From Rutpela maculata (Eukaryota; Arthropoda; Insecta; Coleoptera; Cerambycidae): DNA of 64,000 bases. The notes under the pieces were generated by a model. The model was given only the letters and a program-made list of their open reading frames with translations. It was not told where the DNA came from and ran no database searches. The translations under genes and the position numbers were made by a program. Positions 21,151 through 32,157 of this stretch are shown piece after piece; the first letter of the stretch is position 1; each line of letters starts with the position of its first letter. The DNA lies in the NCBI GenBank assembly GCA_936432065.2, contig OW386293.2, positions 28,222,234 through 28,286,233 on the forward strand, read 5' to 3'.

Positions 21151-22440
21151 AACAAGAAAAAACTTACTTTCTATGCAGAGAAACTGCTATTCAAAGTTTT
21201 TCCCATTTTTTTCCTAATTTGCGCGGACTATATCGTAAAGTTAAAAGTTTCAAAGATATTTGGAAAAATATGTTTTCTTGACTTTTGGTCTCTTGTAACA
21301 TTTTGTTCCCCAGGGATATTGTTAAGGGCTTTTGACATGTTTAAAATATCAAAAATATGCTTCAATAAAAATTTGACTGGGTGGAAGTTTTTATTCAGAT
21401 TGGACATTTTTTAATCTAATTTAACTGAATTATATATGTAAAGTTGAACTAAACTTCGCACTTTAGATTAAAAAAAATGTATTTATTTGCTCTAATAAAT
21501 ACGACTTATCATTATTATTTTACTGTAATAGTTTTGGAGTTCAGTCGCATAGGTCGGAGTAAATGGATGTGCGTCTGAAACGCTAAAATACGAAAATACT
21601 GCGTTAAATTTAATAAAGCTCAGGTGAATTGTAACTTAAAAAATTCCACGTAAATCGATGTGTTATAACAAAAGACCAAAGTTGAAACAGAATTAATATT
21701 TGAAAATAACTAATACAGAGTTATTTAGTAGCAATCAGTGTGGTGCATAAAGAAATGAGCTTAAAGAAACGAGTATATAAACAAACGACCTGACCCAGGC
21801 AATAAATAACAAATATGAGAGCTAAATACTTTTTATTTCTAAGCAAAACCCTTGAAAAGTCATCTGCCGATAAATTTATGACAGAAATGAATTATCGAAG
21901 TGTGGCCATAATACCTCTGTGCAAACCTCCAAGTAAATTATTCTAATCATTATAAAAAAAAAATAATTTAAATTATACCCGAAATAATCTATATCGTATT
22001 GTTCGTGAAGCATGGTCATATAAATTTCTTATGTTCATTAATCTTATGTTAATTAATTTGTTATGTTAATTCTTTTTTAATGATTATTAAAAATACTCAA
22101 ACGCATTTAATGTAAATTAAATCTGTAATAATCAAATGCATTACTCTTAAATTATGGTCATAATACTTTCTTAAAAAATTTCAAGTGAGGATTTTCACGA
22201 TTATTAAAAGTATTCAAACGAATTTAATTTAAATTAAACCTTAAATAATCAATGAGGCTTTGTTAATAGACTGCGTCAAAACTGAATTCTCACAGCACTT
22301 CAACGGAGGTATGCGTGGTGCAGGCTTCTTTCAGAAAAATAGTATTTTCTAAGAAAACACACATATATGCCGCAGGACACATCTAGACTGAAAACAAACT
22401 TCAAAAAAAGCCCAATAATGGAGCGAGACGCGTCAACAAA
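21151..22440. other. AT-rich gap with one direct repeat
   Basis: No gene recognised. ATTATTAAAAATACTCAAAC followed by GCATTTAATGTAAATTAAA at about 22082-22135 is repeated at about 22202-22253, roughly 119 bp apart. Confidence 0.5.
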
Positions 22441-22850
22441 AGAATGTTGGGCCAGCTGAGAGGAACACAAAATAGATGAATACACCCTAAGAACAACGAA
22501 CAAATTGAAATACCTAGGAACAACGAACCAACTGGAACGGAGATAAACGATAAAGGAGAGAGTCAAAACCACATACAGAGTCGCAAAGACAATCATACCG
22601 TTCACTGAGAAAAACATACTATCATGGGACCTTGCCAAATGTATGCACATAGCCGTCAAATGACCAACGATGACATTTGGAGTCAAAAAACGCGGCAACA
22701 ACAACAGCAAACAGAATAAGTTTTTGAGAAGAGTAAAAAGGGGCATCGTCCGACTACTCGCGAAAACAACAAGACGAAGACAGCGACATAAAACATCAAC
22801 AAGAGTGTTGATGGAGGAGGAAAAACAAAAATAAAAAAAAGGGTAGAAAT
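22440..22850 (+). pseudogene. Decayed LINE C-terminal region
   Basis: Plus-strand fragments read NKLKYLGTTNQLERR, then KTIIPFTEKNI, SWDLAKCMHIAVK, PTMTFGV and KFLRRVKRGIVRLL in shifting frames. KLKYLGTT...IIPF...PTMTYGV-type order is the thumb/C-terminal region of RTE-like insect LINEs. Multiple stops and shifts. The long open frame on the opposite strand (22300-22920) is a composition artefact. Confidence 0.45.
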
Positions 22851-23215
22851 GTACGCAATGAAGTACTGGGGACATCAACAAACTAAAATAGGGAGACCAT
22901 GCTACAGCGGGGAACAACAACTAAGAGGATCAGGATCAAAAAATTAATACCACAAAGAAATCGCAACGATATATCGCCACAATCGGAAACCGAGGAATCA
23001 GAAGACTCAGAAAAAGAAGATTCGAAGAAGCAGAAACACGAAAAGAGGAGCATGAACACTCCATATTACGATACAACGCGGCAACATATTTCACAAGCAG
23101 ACTCAGAAGAGGCAGAAGTTCAGAACCAAACATACAAAAAAAGGTAGCTTAAACGCTCCCTCACGTCACAATGCGGTGACGCATCTCACAAATACCTACA
23201 CCTCCCATCTCACAT

Positions 23216-23735
23216 GGCGCTCGTGCACCGTTTGACAGCTTGGAGGTCACAGAACCTCGTTAACCTCAATCATTCTTCTTCTTCTAGTGCTGTCCCCTTA
23301 AAAGGCTCGTGCACCGTATGACAGTCGACATTTTTGGTGGGAGGAGAACGAGACACGTCACAATCACAAGAAAACTACGAACTGCACATGGAGAAATCGG
23401 AAAATTTGAGGTTGTGTCTCCTTCTCCTCCCTCCAAAAATGTCGGCTGTCAAACGGTCCACGAGCCCTTTAAGGGGACAGCACTAGAAGAAGAAGAATGA
23501 TTGAGGTTAACGAGGTTGAGTGACCTCCAAGAATGTCGGCTGTCAAACGGTGCACGAGCCCCATACTTTACTAATTGACAGCACATAAAAGTTAAAAAAT
23601 ATAGCTGGGAATTTTGCATTTATTAATGATCGCTAACCTCTGTTAAGGGGACAGCACTAGAAGAAGAAGAATGATTGAGGTTAAGTGTTGTGTGACCTCC
23701 AAGCTGTCAAACGGTGCACGAGCCCCATTCCTTTA
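23216..23735. mobile_element. Palindromic MITE with an extra partial unit
   Basis: Left arm 23216-23345 and right arm 23425-23562 are inverted copies carrying GCTCGTGCACCGTTTGACAG, ACCTCGTTAACCTCAATCAT, TCTTCTTCTTCTAGTGCTGT and CCCCTTAA. GGCTCGTGNACCGT occurs twice per arm. A third unit in the right-arm orientation follows at 23642-23730 after a 75-bp spacer. Non-coding; superfamily not identified. Confidence 0.75.
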
Positions 23736-23739
23736 CCAT

Positions 23740-24555
23740 GCCCCATGTGGCTCTCGCTGCTGGCAACAAGCCTGACCTTAGTCCAACCCAGCGTAGACGT
23801 AGCAGGCCCAGCTATATAACCCTGGAAGTGGCAGCAATGCCCATTGCACGCTGGCTAATCAATCAATCAAGCAATTATTTTACTGTAATAGTTTTATTTT
23901 TAATTTTAAGGGAGAGGCGTTAATTAGATTTATTACCCTATTTCCTGTACTGTGATCTCTATTATTATTATTATAATTTGGAGAATTTTTTACCACTTTT
24001 ACGTGGATAATTTAAAAAAAATACAATACAAAATAATTTTAAGTGAAATCAGAAGAAAATTCGGTGTTGTGCTACACCAGATTGATCTGTCACCAAAGTG
24101 CAAAAATTATACATTCCAATGAACGTTTTCGCAATAATTAAAACACGGAAACGGCTCCTTAAATCAAGTATTTAAATAAAAAGCCGTGATCGCTTAGTGC
24201 GGTCATTTGCTTTTTCATCGTTACCCGTGAAGAAATATAGGAAAGAGACACAGTCCGTTTAATAGATGTTAAAGTGTGACAACACAGACGTACTTCCTAA
24301 TTTTGCCTAAAACAAATTAAGTCAGAAATGTTAGAGAAAGTTTGTTTGGTGCTCGTACTTAGAAGGGAAGCTTTCACATAGATCTTGGGTTAAAAATCAC
24401 ATAATAAAAATTACACTTTCAGTAACAGTATCATTCACATTATTTATTTACCTAACCGCAGTTAAATGTTTTCTCTTGGTCATTTGCAAGTGGAACTTGT
24501 ATTAGCTTACGTCGGAGTTGATGTAAAATGGTTTAATTATTTATACATGTTCAGT
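23740..24555. other. Gap without recognisable genes
   Basis: Begins with a GC-richer 120-bp stretch (CCCAGCGTAGACGTAGCAGG), then AT-rich DNA. The phrase ATTATTTTACTGTAATAGTT at about 23874 also occurs near 21515. Confidence 0.4.
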
Positions 24556-24559
24556 ACAG

Positions 24560-26745
24560 ATATAGGCTATTGTCTATGTACAAAAAAAGAGGGTTGAAAG
24601 GAACTAAAACGTTAAAGGGTTTTTATTGTTTATTATGTTCAGTTGACCCTAAGATATGAAAAAACCGCGGAGTGCTATCATTTAAAGTAGTGCGTTTTTT
24701 AGATCGAAGTAAAAAGGTCCACTTTTCATATTTTTTTTGCTCGAAAACTATGAATTTTTTCTATAAACACGTCAATAGAAAAGTGTGTAGAGAATTAAAT
24801 TTCCAATCGAAATGGCACCTTCAGAAGTCAAAATTTTTTTTTTACAAAAATACGTTATTTTAGCCTGTAACTATTTTTCGGGTACATTTAGGCATAAACA
24901 TTGCTGCATAACAAAAAAGCTGGCGTTTTACCCGTTAAAATGAGATTCTGTAAACAGTTTTATGATGAATAGTGACCGAGATATAACGTTTCAAAGTTTG
25001 CAACTTTTAACTTTTTTTGCAAATTTTTACTATTTTTTTTTTTAAATTTCGTCCTGTAACTTTTTTCTGAGTGAATTTAGGTGTAGACATTATTATATTA
25101 AAGTGAAAGCTGACTTTACGCCCGTTGAAATGGTGGCTGATAAAAGTCTCTACGACAAATAGAAACCTAATCAGCGTTTCGAAGAGTGTTACTTTTATTA
25201 ACTTTCTTCCAATTTTTACGTTCTTTTTTAAATTTCGGCCTATAACTTATTTGTCAAATGCTTTAAGTACAGATATTGCTACACTGAATGACCTCGCAGC
25301 GTTCTTGTTTAAATGGTCCGCAATAGAAGTTTAACCCATCTTAAAGTATTGTTTTTCCTTCTTATTATCCTTATCCATTTTTCGTAAGAAAATCAGCTTA
25401 CTGGCATATTTCGTGATGATATCATGTAGACAAAATCAAGATACCTATAAGATATGCATGCTGTCAAAACATTTAGTGTGTCTAAGCCTTTATAGGCAAC
25501 ATGTACTTTTTGTATGTGAGAGAATCTGATTTTAGTTGTGTTAGTATTACGAATATATCACGCTCAGTTTATTTACAGTTTTAGTAAAATACAGTTGAAT
25601 TTCATGTGTAAATGAGATATTAAAATGGAGAAATGTATTTTAAACTGTAATAAAAGTGCAAGTGATGCAACTAAAACAATACAAAAAAAGAGTTTGGATA
25701 CTATAGTAGCTGCTAGTCTTGGCAGGCATGATGGAATACAAGAACATTTAAGTGGTGTTTTAATTTTACAAGTTCATGAAGCATGTTATAAATCATGCAT
25801 TTGTCAATCCAACATAAATGCAGCAAAAAAAAGAAAAGCTTCAAATGAAAATGAACTATCCCCAATAAAGTTCAGAAGTGGAAAAATATAAAAAGTTATT
25901 TTTTAAGTACAATAATCTACTATATCTAGACTGTATCTTGTACTATTGATCACATAAACTTCTATTAAACAAGAATGCTGCGAGTACATTCCATGTAGCA
26001 ATATCTGTATTTGACAAATAAGTTATAGGCCGAAATTTAAAAAAGAACGTAAAAATTGGAAGAAAGTTAATAAAAGTAACACTCTTTGAAACGCTGCATC
26101 TAGGTTTCTATTTGTCGTAGAGACTTTTACCAGCCACCATTTCAACGGGCGTAAAGTCAGCTTTCACTTTAATATAATAATGTCTACACCTGAATTCACT
26201 CAGAAAAAAGTTACAGGACAAAATTTGAAAAAAAATAGTAAAAATTAGCAAAAAAAGTTAAAACTTTGAAACGTTATATCTCGGTCACTATTAATCGTAA
26301 AACTGTTTACAAAATCTCATTTTAACGGGTAAAACGCCAGCTTTTTTTATGTAGCAATGTATATGCCTAAATGTACCCGAAAAATAGTTACAGGCTAAAA
26401 TAAAAAAAAAATAAAAAATTGCATTTTTTCGGTTTTTTTCGCTTTGTTTTTTGGGCATATTTTTGTAAAAAAAAAAATTTTTGACTTCTGAAGGTGCCAT
26501 TTTGATTGGAAATTTAAATCTCTACACACTTTTCTATTGACGTGTTCATAGAAAAAAATTCATAGTTTTCGAGCAAAAAAAATATGAAAAGTGGACCTTT
26601 TTACTTCGATCTCAAAAACGCACCACATTAAATGGTAGCACTCCGTGGTTTTTTCATATCTTAGGGTCAATTGAACATAAGAAACAATAAAAACCCTTTA
26701 ACGTTTTAGTTCCTTTCTACAGTGCATGGACAATAGACTAATACG
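24560..26745. mobile_element. Transposon with 740-780-bp inverted arms and a central exon
   Basis: Left arm about 24560-25335 mirrors right arm about 25955-26745. Shared phrases include GGAACTAAAACGTTAAAGGG, CGTTTTACCCGTTAAAATGA, AAAGTCTCTACGACAAATAG and ATGCTGCGAGT-like ends. The outer ends share TAGNCTATTGTCYATGYAC. The spacer (25336-25954) has a single open exon. The design resembles the 11.4-16.6 kb palindrome: long inverted arms plus one zinc-finger-like exon. Confidence 0.75.
25625..25891 (+). CDS. Exon-like ORF with a Cys/His-rich domain of a transposon protein
   Basis: Open frame MEKCILNCNKSASDATKT ... DTIVAASLGRHDGIQEHL ... VHEACYKSCICQSNINAAKK, ending RSGKI and a stop. The CxxxC start and HEACYKSC spacing resemble the C2CH-type N-terminal domain of insect transposon proteins, and the AAKKRK basic run fits a nuclear localisation signal. 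It sits alone between the two arms of the 24.6-26.7 kb element. No downstream exon was found. Possible first exon or a truncated remnant; no function beyond DNA binding can be proposed. Confidence 0.45.
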   Translation: MEKCILNCNKSASDATKTIQKKSLDTIVAASLGRHDGIQEHLSGVLILQVHEACYKSCICQSNINAAKKRKASNENELSPIKFRSGKI

Positions 26746-27273
26746 TGGAAGCGGAAAAAAAAAATTTTATTTAGTAAAATAAATTATTATTATTATTATA
26801 TAAATTATTTCATGTCTGTTTTTGCTGGAATTAAATTTTCTTGGCTCTAAAAATGTGCATATTTTGTGTTTACCTATTACCTAGTGATTGATATTGATAT
26901 ATGATGTATAGTTACATATAATTTTTTTTAGATAATTTATTTATCAAAAAATATTATATAAAGTTAAACTTACAAAACGCATAGTTCAAAAATATTTCAA
27001 TTTTAGTAATCATCTAATCACTAAAAATACGCTTAGTGTGTATGGTGGGATAGAAGTCTAAAAAAAACTCGTCAAAATTATGAAACTTACGGAATGAACA
27101 GGTAATGGGTTAATATTTATGGGAAAAAATTTTTGAAAGAAAAATTAAACCGCGTTCAAAAAAGGGCGCTAAAAATTATGAAATAAAATTTAACTATTTT
27201 TAGCGACTTTTTTAAGGAGGTTCACTTTATTTTTAAAAAACTTCTTTTCTCGCTTTAGCTTCTACGGGCGGCC
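26746..27273. other. AT-rich gap without recognisable genes
   Basis: Low-complexity AT-rich DNA between two transposons. Nothing recognised. Confidence 0.5.
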
Positions 27274-27599
27274 CAGTGGTTTCCAACAAGATTTTTTCAA
27301 GGACCCCCTCATCGGTCGCTATACTGACAAGGACTCTTTAAAAGCTTAAATTCTTAAAATGAAGATTATGTAGAATTAGGGATTGCAATTTACCGGAAGT
27401 TTTAATAACCGGTAAATCGGTAAATAAAAATGTAAATAACCGGTTAACCGGTATTTACCGGTAATTTTTAAAATGAATGATTAGGGTGGCGAAAATGGCA
27501 ATTGTCTTTTTCCATGTACAAAATTATCTAAATTTAACAAAAAACATTTTTATATACGTATAATTAATATAATTAGGCTTTGAGAAACATATTTTTTCC

Positions 27600-28330
27600 A
27601 AATTGAAATTCGCTTTCAGTCGATTGAAAAAATTATACAGTTTTGCGAAAGACATATCTAGAGAGTGTAAATCAAAATTTTGTGATTCACTCGTATTATC
27701 TTTAGTTGATTATGGTGATGTTGTATATGGAAAGTTATTATCGGCGACAGCAAAAGAGAAAATTCAAAAACTTCAAAATTCATGTATGCGGTATATTTAC
27801 AGTATCCCATATAGACAACATATATCACCACATCTAAATAAACATAGCATATTAAACATGGAAAACCGCAGACGTTTACGCATGCTCACACTTATTTGGC
27901 GAATAATTTATAATGACGAACCTCAGTACTTAAGAAATAAGTTAATTTCACGAGATCACTTGCATAATACAAGATACATACAAAACTTTTTGGTGCCTCA
28001 GCATGAAACTGCGATTTTTCAAAGATCATTTAAGTATTTTGCATCTCATCTTTGGAATGAACTTCCAAATGAATATAAACAATATAAATCAAAAATTTTT
28101 TTTATTAAAGTTGTCAAAAATTACATTTTGGCTGATCAGAAGCAGGAGACTTGATGCTGCGTTGTGGATGCGCGTATATTTCTTTTTCTTTTTCCGATAT
28201 AATTTTATTTACTTTTAACCTTTTAACCTTCGCGGGGTCTGCCCGTTTCCCTTGTCTGCTCGCATGTCTGAGTGCTGCTGTTGTTATTATTGTATTATTA
28301 TTATAAAATATAACATTTGTTAGATTATTA
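27600..28330 (+). pseudogene. LINE C-terminal fragment inserted in the hAT element
   Basis: Open frame of 183 codons from about 27603: FSRLKKLYSFAKDIS, LVDYGDVVYGKLL, KLQNSCMRYIYSIPYR, MENRRRLRMLTLIWRII, FKYFASHLWNELPNEYK. This is the post-RT region of a CR1/Jockey-type LINE (YGDVVY, LQN--RYI, LWNELP motifs). The RT core is missing, so the copy is 5'-truncated. The frame ends at the TGA at 28152. A (TTA)/(ATT)-rich tail at about 28285-28305 may be its 3' end. Confidence 0.75.
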
Positions 28331-28639
28331 CAATTCATTACTGAATATTAACAAATAAAATAATAATTATTTTTTTCTTGAAATTTTAGATTTATATGTA
28401 TTAATATTTTTTTATAATCTTTTTATGATCTTAGATTTATGTTATTTGTATTTGGGCAAATGGAAGAAGAGCTCTACAGTTCAATTTGTACCATTTTTAC
28501 TTTGAGTAAAATAAATGTATTGTTATTATAATGAACAAACAAAAGTTTTTTTTTATCAAAAGGAAAAAATATAAATGAAATAAATTTAAATAAATAATTA
28601 TTCTGTAAATAACAAAAATTACACTCATAAACTCAAATA

Positions 28640-28800
28640 GGGCATTTACTGAATACCTAATCTAAAAATACAATATTCTTTAAAAATAGCTAAAAGGGCT
28701 AGTTTTTCAAAGCTGTATCTGTTAGTCGTCTGATATTTGTACATAGAATACCACCAACTGAAAATGCCCCTCCTCTATCGATATTGGTAGGTCGATAAAT
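28640..28800 (-). pseudogene. hAT transposase C-terminal (hATC dimerisation) remnant
   Basis: Minus strand: PTNIDRGGAFSVGGILCTNI then RRLTDTALKN, one frameshift, then LALLAIFKEYC. This matches the hATC dimerisation block (P-S/T--SER-FS-GG---T--R--L-----L--L--), with the SER degraded. Supports the hAT assignment of the surrounding element. Only about 50 residues survive. Confidence 0.75.
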
Positions 28801-29411
28801 TAATAAGAATTGGTAATAACATTCTTCTAAATGTTTTCCACGGATATTTTAGGCAGTGAAATATTCAATTTTGTGTCGCAAGATATTGTCAATGTCTCTC
28901 TTACTTGTATTTCTTAGGGCTTGGTGTTTGGGTTTTAATTTTTATAATATTATTTATTTATTGCTAAAAGTGCTCAGTGTTGAGACAGTCACTCTATATT
29001 TAGTGAATACTAGTCACTGATATAAATAAAAACGTTGAATACGTGACATATCGTAAGTTCAGAATTTACCGAAATAACCGGTAAAAAATTAAAATAACCG
29101 GTAATTATCGTCATGTGTTTTTTGTTCTGTTTACCGGTTAACCGGTTAACCGGTTAACCGGTAATGCAATCCCTATGTAGAATCTACCATAAATTACTTA
29201 CCAAACTAATTTACTTAAAGGTGGAAACTGTTCATGTATATGAAAATGAAATTTGATGATAACACAAGTTTAATACAAGTACAAAGCAATTGCAATAATA
29301 ATAACGCAAGGCAAGTAAAATACAAAACAATTGAATATCTCAGTGACATTTCGCGGACTAAGACATCGTCCGCGGACCCCTAGGGGCCGCGGACCACCTG
29401 TTGGGAATTCT

Positions 29412-30200
29412 AGAGGGCGCATTTAGAACTCGAGTATTTGTCTCGTAGAATATGATTCTCTAGTTCGCCTTGCCGAAAAATGTCAGGAAAATGCGGAAAA
29501 ATTTAGAGAATACCCAAAAATTTACAAAATCGAGCCTTTTTAAGATCCATTATGCGAGATTCAGGTGGTTTCTTTTAGTATAATTTTTTCCGTAGGATAC
29601 GAGGGTCAACTCTTTTGTGGGAAAATGTTGGGAAAGGCGCAAAAATTAAAAAGATGCTTGAAAACTTACAAGATCTAGCCTAAGATAATCATAATTTTAA
29701 CCTTTTAAGATGGAGAGTATATAACTAAAGATTGAGATGGTTTTTCATAGTATTCCTCCTTTGAAACACGATGGTCTACTCTGTCTTGCGTTAAAATGCC
29801 GAAAAAAATGTAGAAAACTGAGAAAATGTCCGATGACTCAACATATCTAGTCAGCGTCATTTTTAAATGAAATATATTAGGAATCAACGTTAATAACTTG
29901 ATATTATAGTGGTTTCTCGTACTCATTCAGTGAAAAGAGAAGGTTGGCACGGCTAGATGGGAAAACCCCAGGAAAATTTAAAAAAGTACATAACTTACAA
30001 TATTTAGACTTTAACAACTACAAGTTAAACCCATTAAAATCCAGAGTATCTAACTTAATTTCAAGTTAAATAAAACCACTATAATGTTTCACTTGGGAAA
30101 GACGCAGACTAGATTTTGTGAGTTTTCAAACATTTTTTTAATTTTTTCGCATTTTCCTAACATTTTCTTGCAAAAGTTCGCATCCCACGGGAAAAATACT
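29412..30200 (+). repeat. Foldback-like array of about 170-bp subrepeats
   Basis: Four diverged units of about 160-170 bp start near 29440, 29590, 29760 and 29935, each with a gapped pattern (AGGATACGAGGGTCAACTC, GAAAATG--GGAAAA--C-, CTTACAA-AT--AG). Near 30085 the orientation flips: 30100-30213 and 31953-32157 are reverse-complement units (compare GTGGGAAAATGTTGGGAAAG at 29618 with CTAACATTTTCTTGCAAAAG at 30157). Further inverted units occur at 35565-35594 and 36440-36530. Non-coding; several other elements inserted into it. Confidence 0.6.
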
Positions 30201-30417
30201 ACAAGAAGCCACCTTTTTTTTTTTTTTTTTTATTTGAGGGGGAAATCCATCATGGTACTTAGGTTCTATCATCCCAGGTAGTGCCGGACTTTAACCAGGC
30301 TAAAACCCCCCAGTTCAGTGTTTCCAAGTGTCCCGGGACCGCTTCCGCTTAACTTCAGGACACTGGTCATTCTTGTCTACTGTTTTTTCACCTTACGCTC
30401 CCCGTTCGTTTGACCAA

Positions 30418-30760
30418 TTAGTGGTTCAGGTAGAGTTCTCTTTCATCTTTCTCCTTCGTCCTCATTATTAGTCTCCAGGCATCCGTTACGGCCTTCCATT
30501 TCCCCTCCGACTCCAGTATTTGTCCTGCGAAGTTATCAGGGGTGAGATGGTATCCCACTGCCCTTTCAGCCCTCCACCGGCTGCAGTAGAACATGGTATG
30601 CTCCGCATCATCGTTCTCCCCACAGTAAACACACTCCCGGGTCTCCACCTTTCCTATGCCGTACAGGTACCCTGCGAAGCTACCATGCCCCGTCAAGGCC
30701 TGGGTAAAGTGGTAGTCCACCTCCCCGTGTTTCCTCTCAGCCCATTCCTTGACTCCGGAA
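30418..30760 (-). pseudogene. C-terminal zinc-knuckle region of the R1-type LINE
   Basis: After a frameshift near 30745 the frame continues EVDYHFTQALTGHGSFAGYL, then CVYCGENDDAEHTMFYC, a CCHC motif characteristic of the R1-group C-terminus, then WKAVTDAWRLIM and a stop at 30418. The LTGHG block preceding a CCHC is shared with other LINEs having this tail. Confidence 0.85.
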
Positions 30761-31950
30761 TAGGGCGCCTAGTCCATCTCCCCTTGGTCGCAGCGTCCCA
30801 CCTGCCCTGCCATCTCTCATAAAGCCTCTGCCTTGCCTCCTTCCTATCCGCCCCGTTATATATTTCCCCTCTTTCCCTGGCCATTAATTTCAAAGCGGGG
30901 ATTCCTGCCACCACTAGCGCTGCCTCGTACGACACCGTACGGTACGCACTACATATCCTCAGCGCAGCAGAGCGCTGTACCCTCTCAGGCCTCCTTCTGG
31001 TCCTTTGTTCTTCCAGCGAGCTCTCCCACACTGGGGCCGCATACAGCAAGATTGAGTGCACCACGCTGCACATCACCCTTCTTTTGCTGGCCTTCGGCCC
31101 TCCTGAGTTGCTCATTACTCGCGCCAGTGCGGTTACGGTCTTCCCCGCTTTTTCCGTTGTTTTCCGCACGTGCTCACCGTATGTCAGCTTTGGGTCTAGC
31201 CATATTCCCAGATATTTCAGGCTCCTGCTGGGCCCAACCTCCATCCCCCCTATTCTCACTATGATCGGCGCCAGGTTCCGCTTCCTAGTTACCACTATGC
31301 ACTCCGTTTTTTCCGAGGCTAGTTCAAGGTGCACCCGACCGAGCCACTGCTCCATTTCTCTTATGGTATGATTTACCTTCCCTTCTATTTCCACTATCCG
31401 TGTTCCCATTGCCGTTATGGCCAGGTCGTCGGCATATCCCGTGACGGTAATCCCGTTCGCCATTGGAAGCTGCAGAATGTCGTTGAACATAACGTTCCAT
31501 AGGGTCGGGCCAAGCCCCGATCCCTGTGGGGCTCCACACGTTACCTTTTTCCACTCCGTACCATTTTCCGATTCCATCCTTATAGTTCTGTTTTTTAGGT
31601 AACTCTTGATAATTCTGAGGAGGTACGGTGCAACCTCCAGCCCCCTAAGTTTCCTCACTATCTCCCTCCAATCAGCTGTGTTGCAGGCATTTCTCACATC
31701 CAATATTACCACTGCACAGATCTTTTTATATCTTATGGCATCCATCGCCGTCTCGGTGACTCTCCTTACTGCGTCCACTGTGGACTTACCCTTCCTGAAT
31801 CCAAATTGATTGTCGGCCACTCCATTTTTTTTGTTCTAACTCAGCTTCCAACCTCGCGAGCAGCAGATACTCCAGAAGTTTTCCCATCGAGTCTAGGAGG
31901 CAAACCGGCCTATACGAAGAAGGCTCCTCAGGTGGTTTGTTCCCCTTCAC
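30693..31950 (-). pseudogene. Reverse transcriptase of the R1-type LINE
   Basis: Motifs in order: SSYRPVCLLDSMGKLLEYLL (about 31920-31860), a frameshift at the A8 run near 31826-31833, NQFGFRKGKSTVDAV, VVILDVRNACNTADW, TCGAPQGSGLGPTLWN, GYADDLAITA (catalytic YADD), SLKYLGIWLD, and SILLYAAPVWE. GAPQGSGLGPTLWN with YADDL is typical of the R1 clade. A long open stretch of 375 codons shows the copy is fairly young. The D in the usual A-motif FLDVRNAFNT context is kept, with C for F. Confidence 0.9.
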
Positions 31951-31952
31951 CA

Positions 31953-32157
31953 ACAAGAAGCCACCTGGATTTCGCGTAATAAGCTCTGAATCTTAAAAAG
32001 TTTACATTTTGAAAATTACAGGCTCGAATTTGTGAATTTTTAAGCATTTTCTTAATATTTCCGCATCTTCTTGACATTTTTCGGCAAAGCGAGGTAAAGC
32101 GAGGTAAAGAGTCATATTCTATGAGAAAAATACTAAAAGAAACCGCCATAATCTATA
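31953..32157 (-). repeat. Continuation of the 170-bp foldback units
   Basis: The sequence right of the R1 insertion (TCTGAATCTTAAAAAGTTTA ... GAGAAAAATACTAAAAGAAA) is an inverted copy of the units at 29430-29760. Removing the R1-type LINE and one target copy restores a continuous unit. Confidence 0.6.

Larger units (their letters stand above)
27377..29175 (-). mobile_element. hAT element with exact 8-bp target duplication
   Basis: The left end TAGGGATTGCAAT and right end ATGCAATCCCTA are inverted, with CCGGTTAACCGG-rich subterminal repeats on both sides. The flanks are TGTAGAAT at 27369-27376 and again TGTAGAAT at 29176-29183, an 8-bp duplication diagnostic of the hAT superfamily. The interior holds the tail of a hAT transposase on the minus strand and an inserted LINE fragment. 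Confidence 0.9.
27274..29411. mobile_element. Outer hAT-like element, host of nested insertions
   Basis: The left end CAGTGGTTTCCAACAAG (27274) and the right end ACCTGTTGGGAATTCTA (reverse complement TAGAATTCCCAACAGGT) match the CAGTGGTTCCCAAC-type termini of many hAT elements. The adjoining AAGGACCCCCT and GCGGACCCCTAGGGGCCGCG blocks fit the usual subterminal sequence. The interior is interrupted by a second hAT element at 27377-29175. No coding sequence of its own seen. Confidence 0.5.
30214..31952 (-). mobile_element. R1-type LINE, 5'-truncated, with poly(A) and 13-bp target duplication
   Basis: The minus-strand element ends in AATAAA plus an A-run (T17 on the plus strand at 30214-30230). 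It is flanked by the direct repeat ACAAGAAGCCACC at 30201-30213 and 31953-31965. The body starts inside the RT N-terminus (VKGNKPPEEPSSYRPVCLLD), showing 5' truncation by incomplete reverse transcription. The target lies in one of the 170-bp foldback units. Coding parts are listed separately. Confidence 0.9.

Noticed and set aside
22300..22920. 206-codon minus-strand open frame
   Set aside because: No domain; it is antisense to a decayed LINE on the plus strand and owes its length to base composition.
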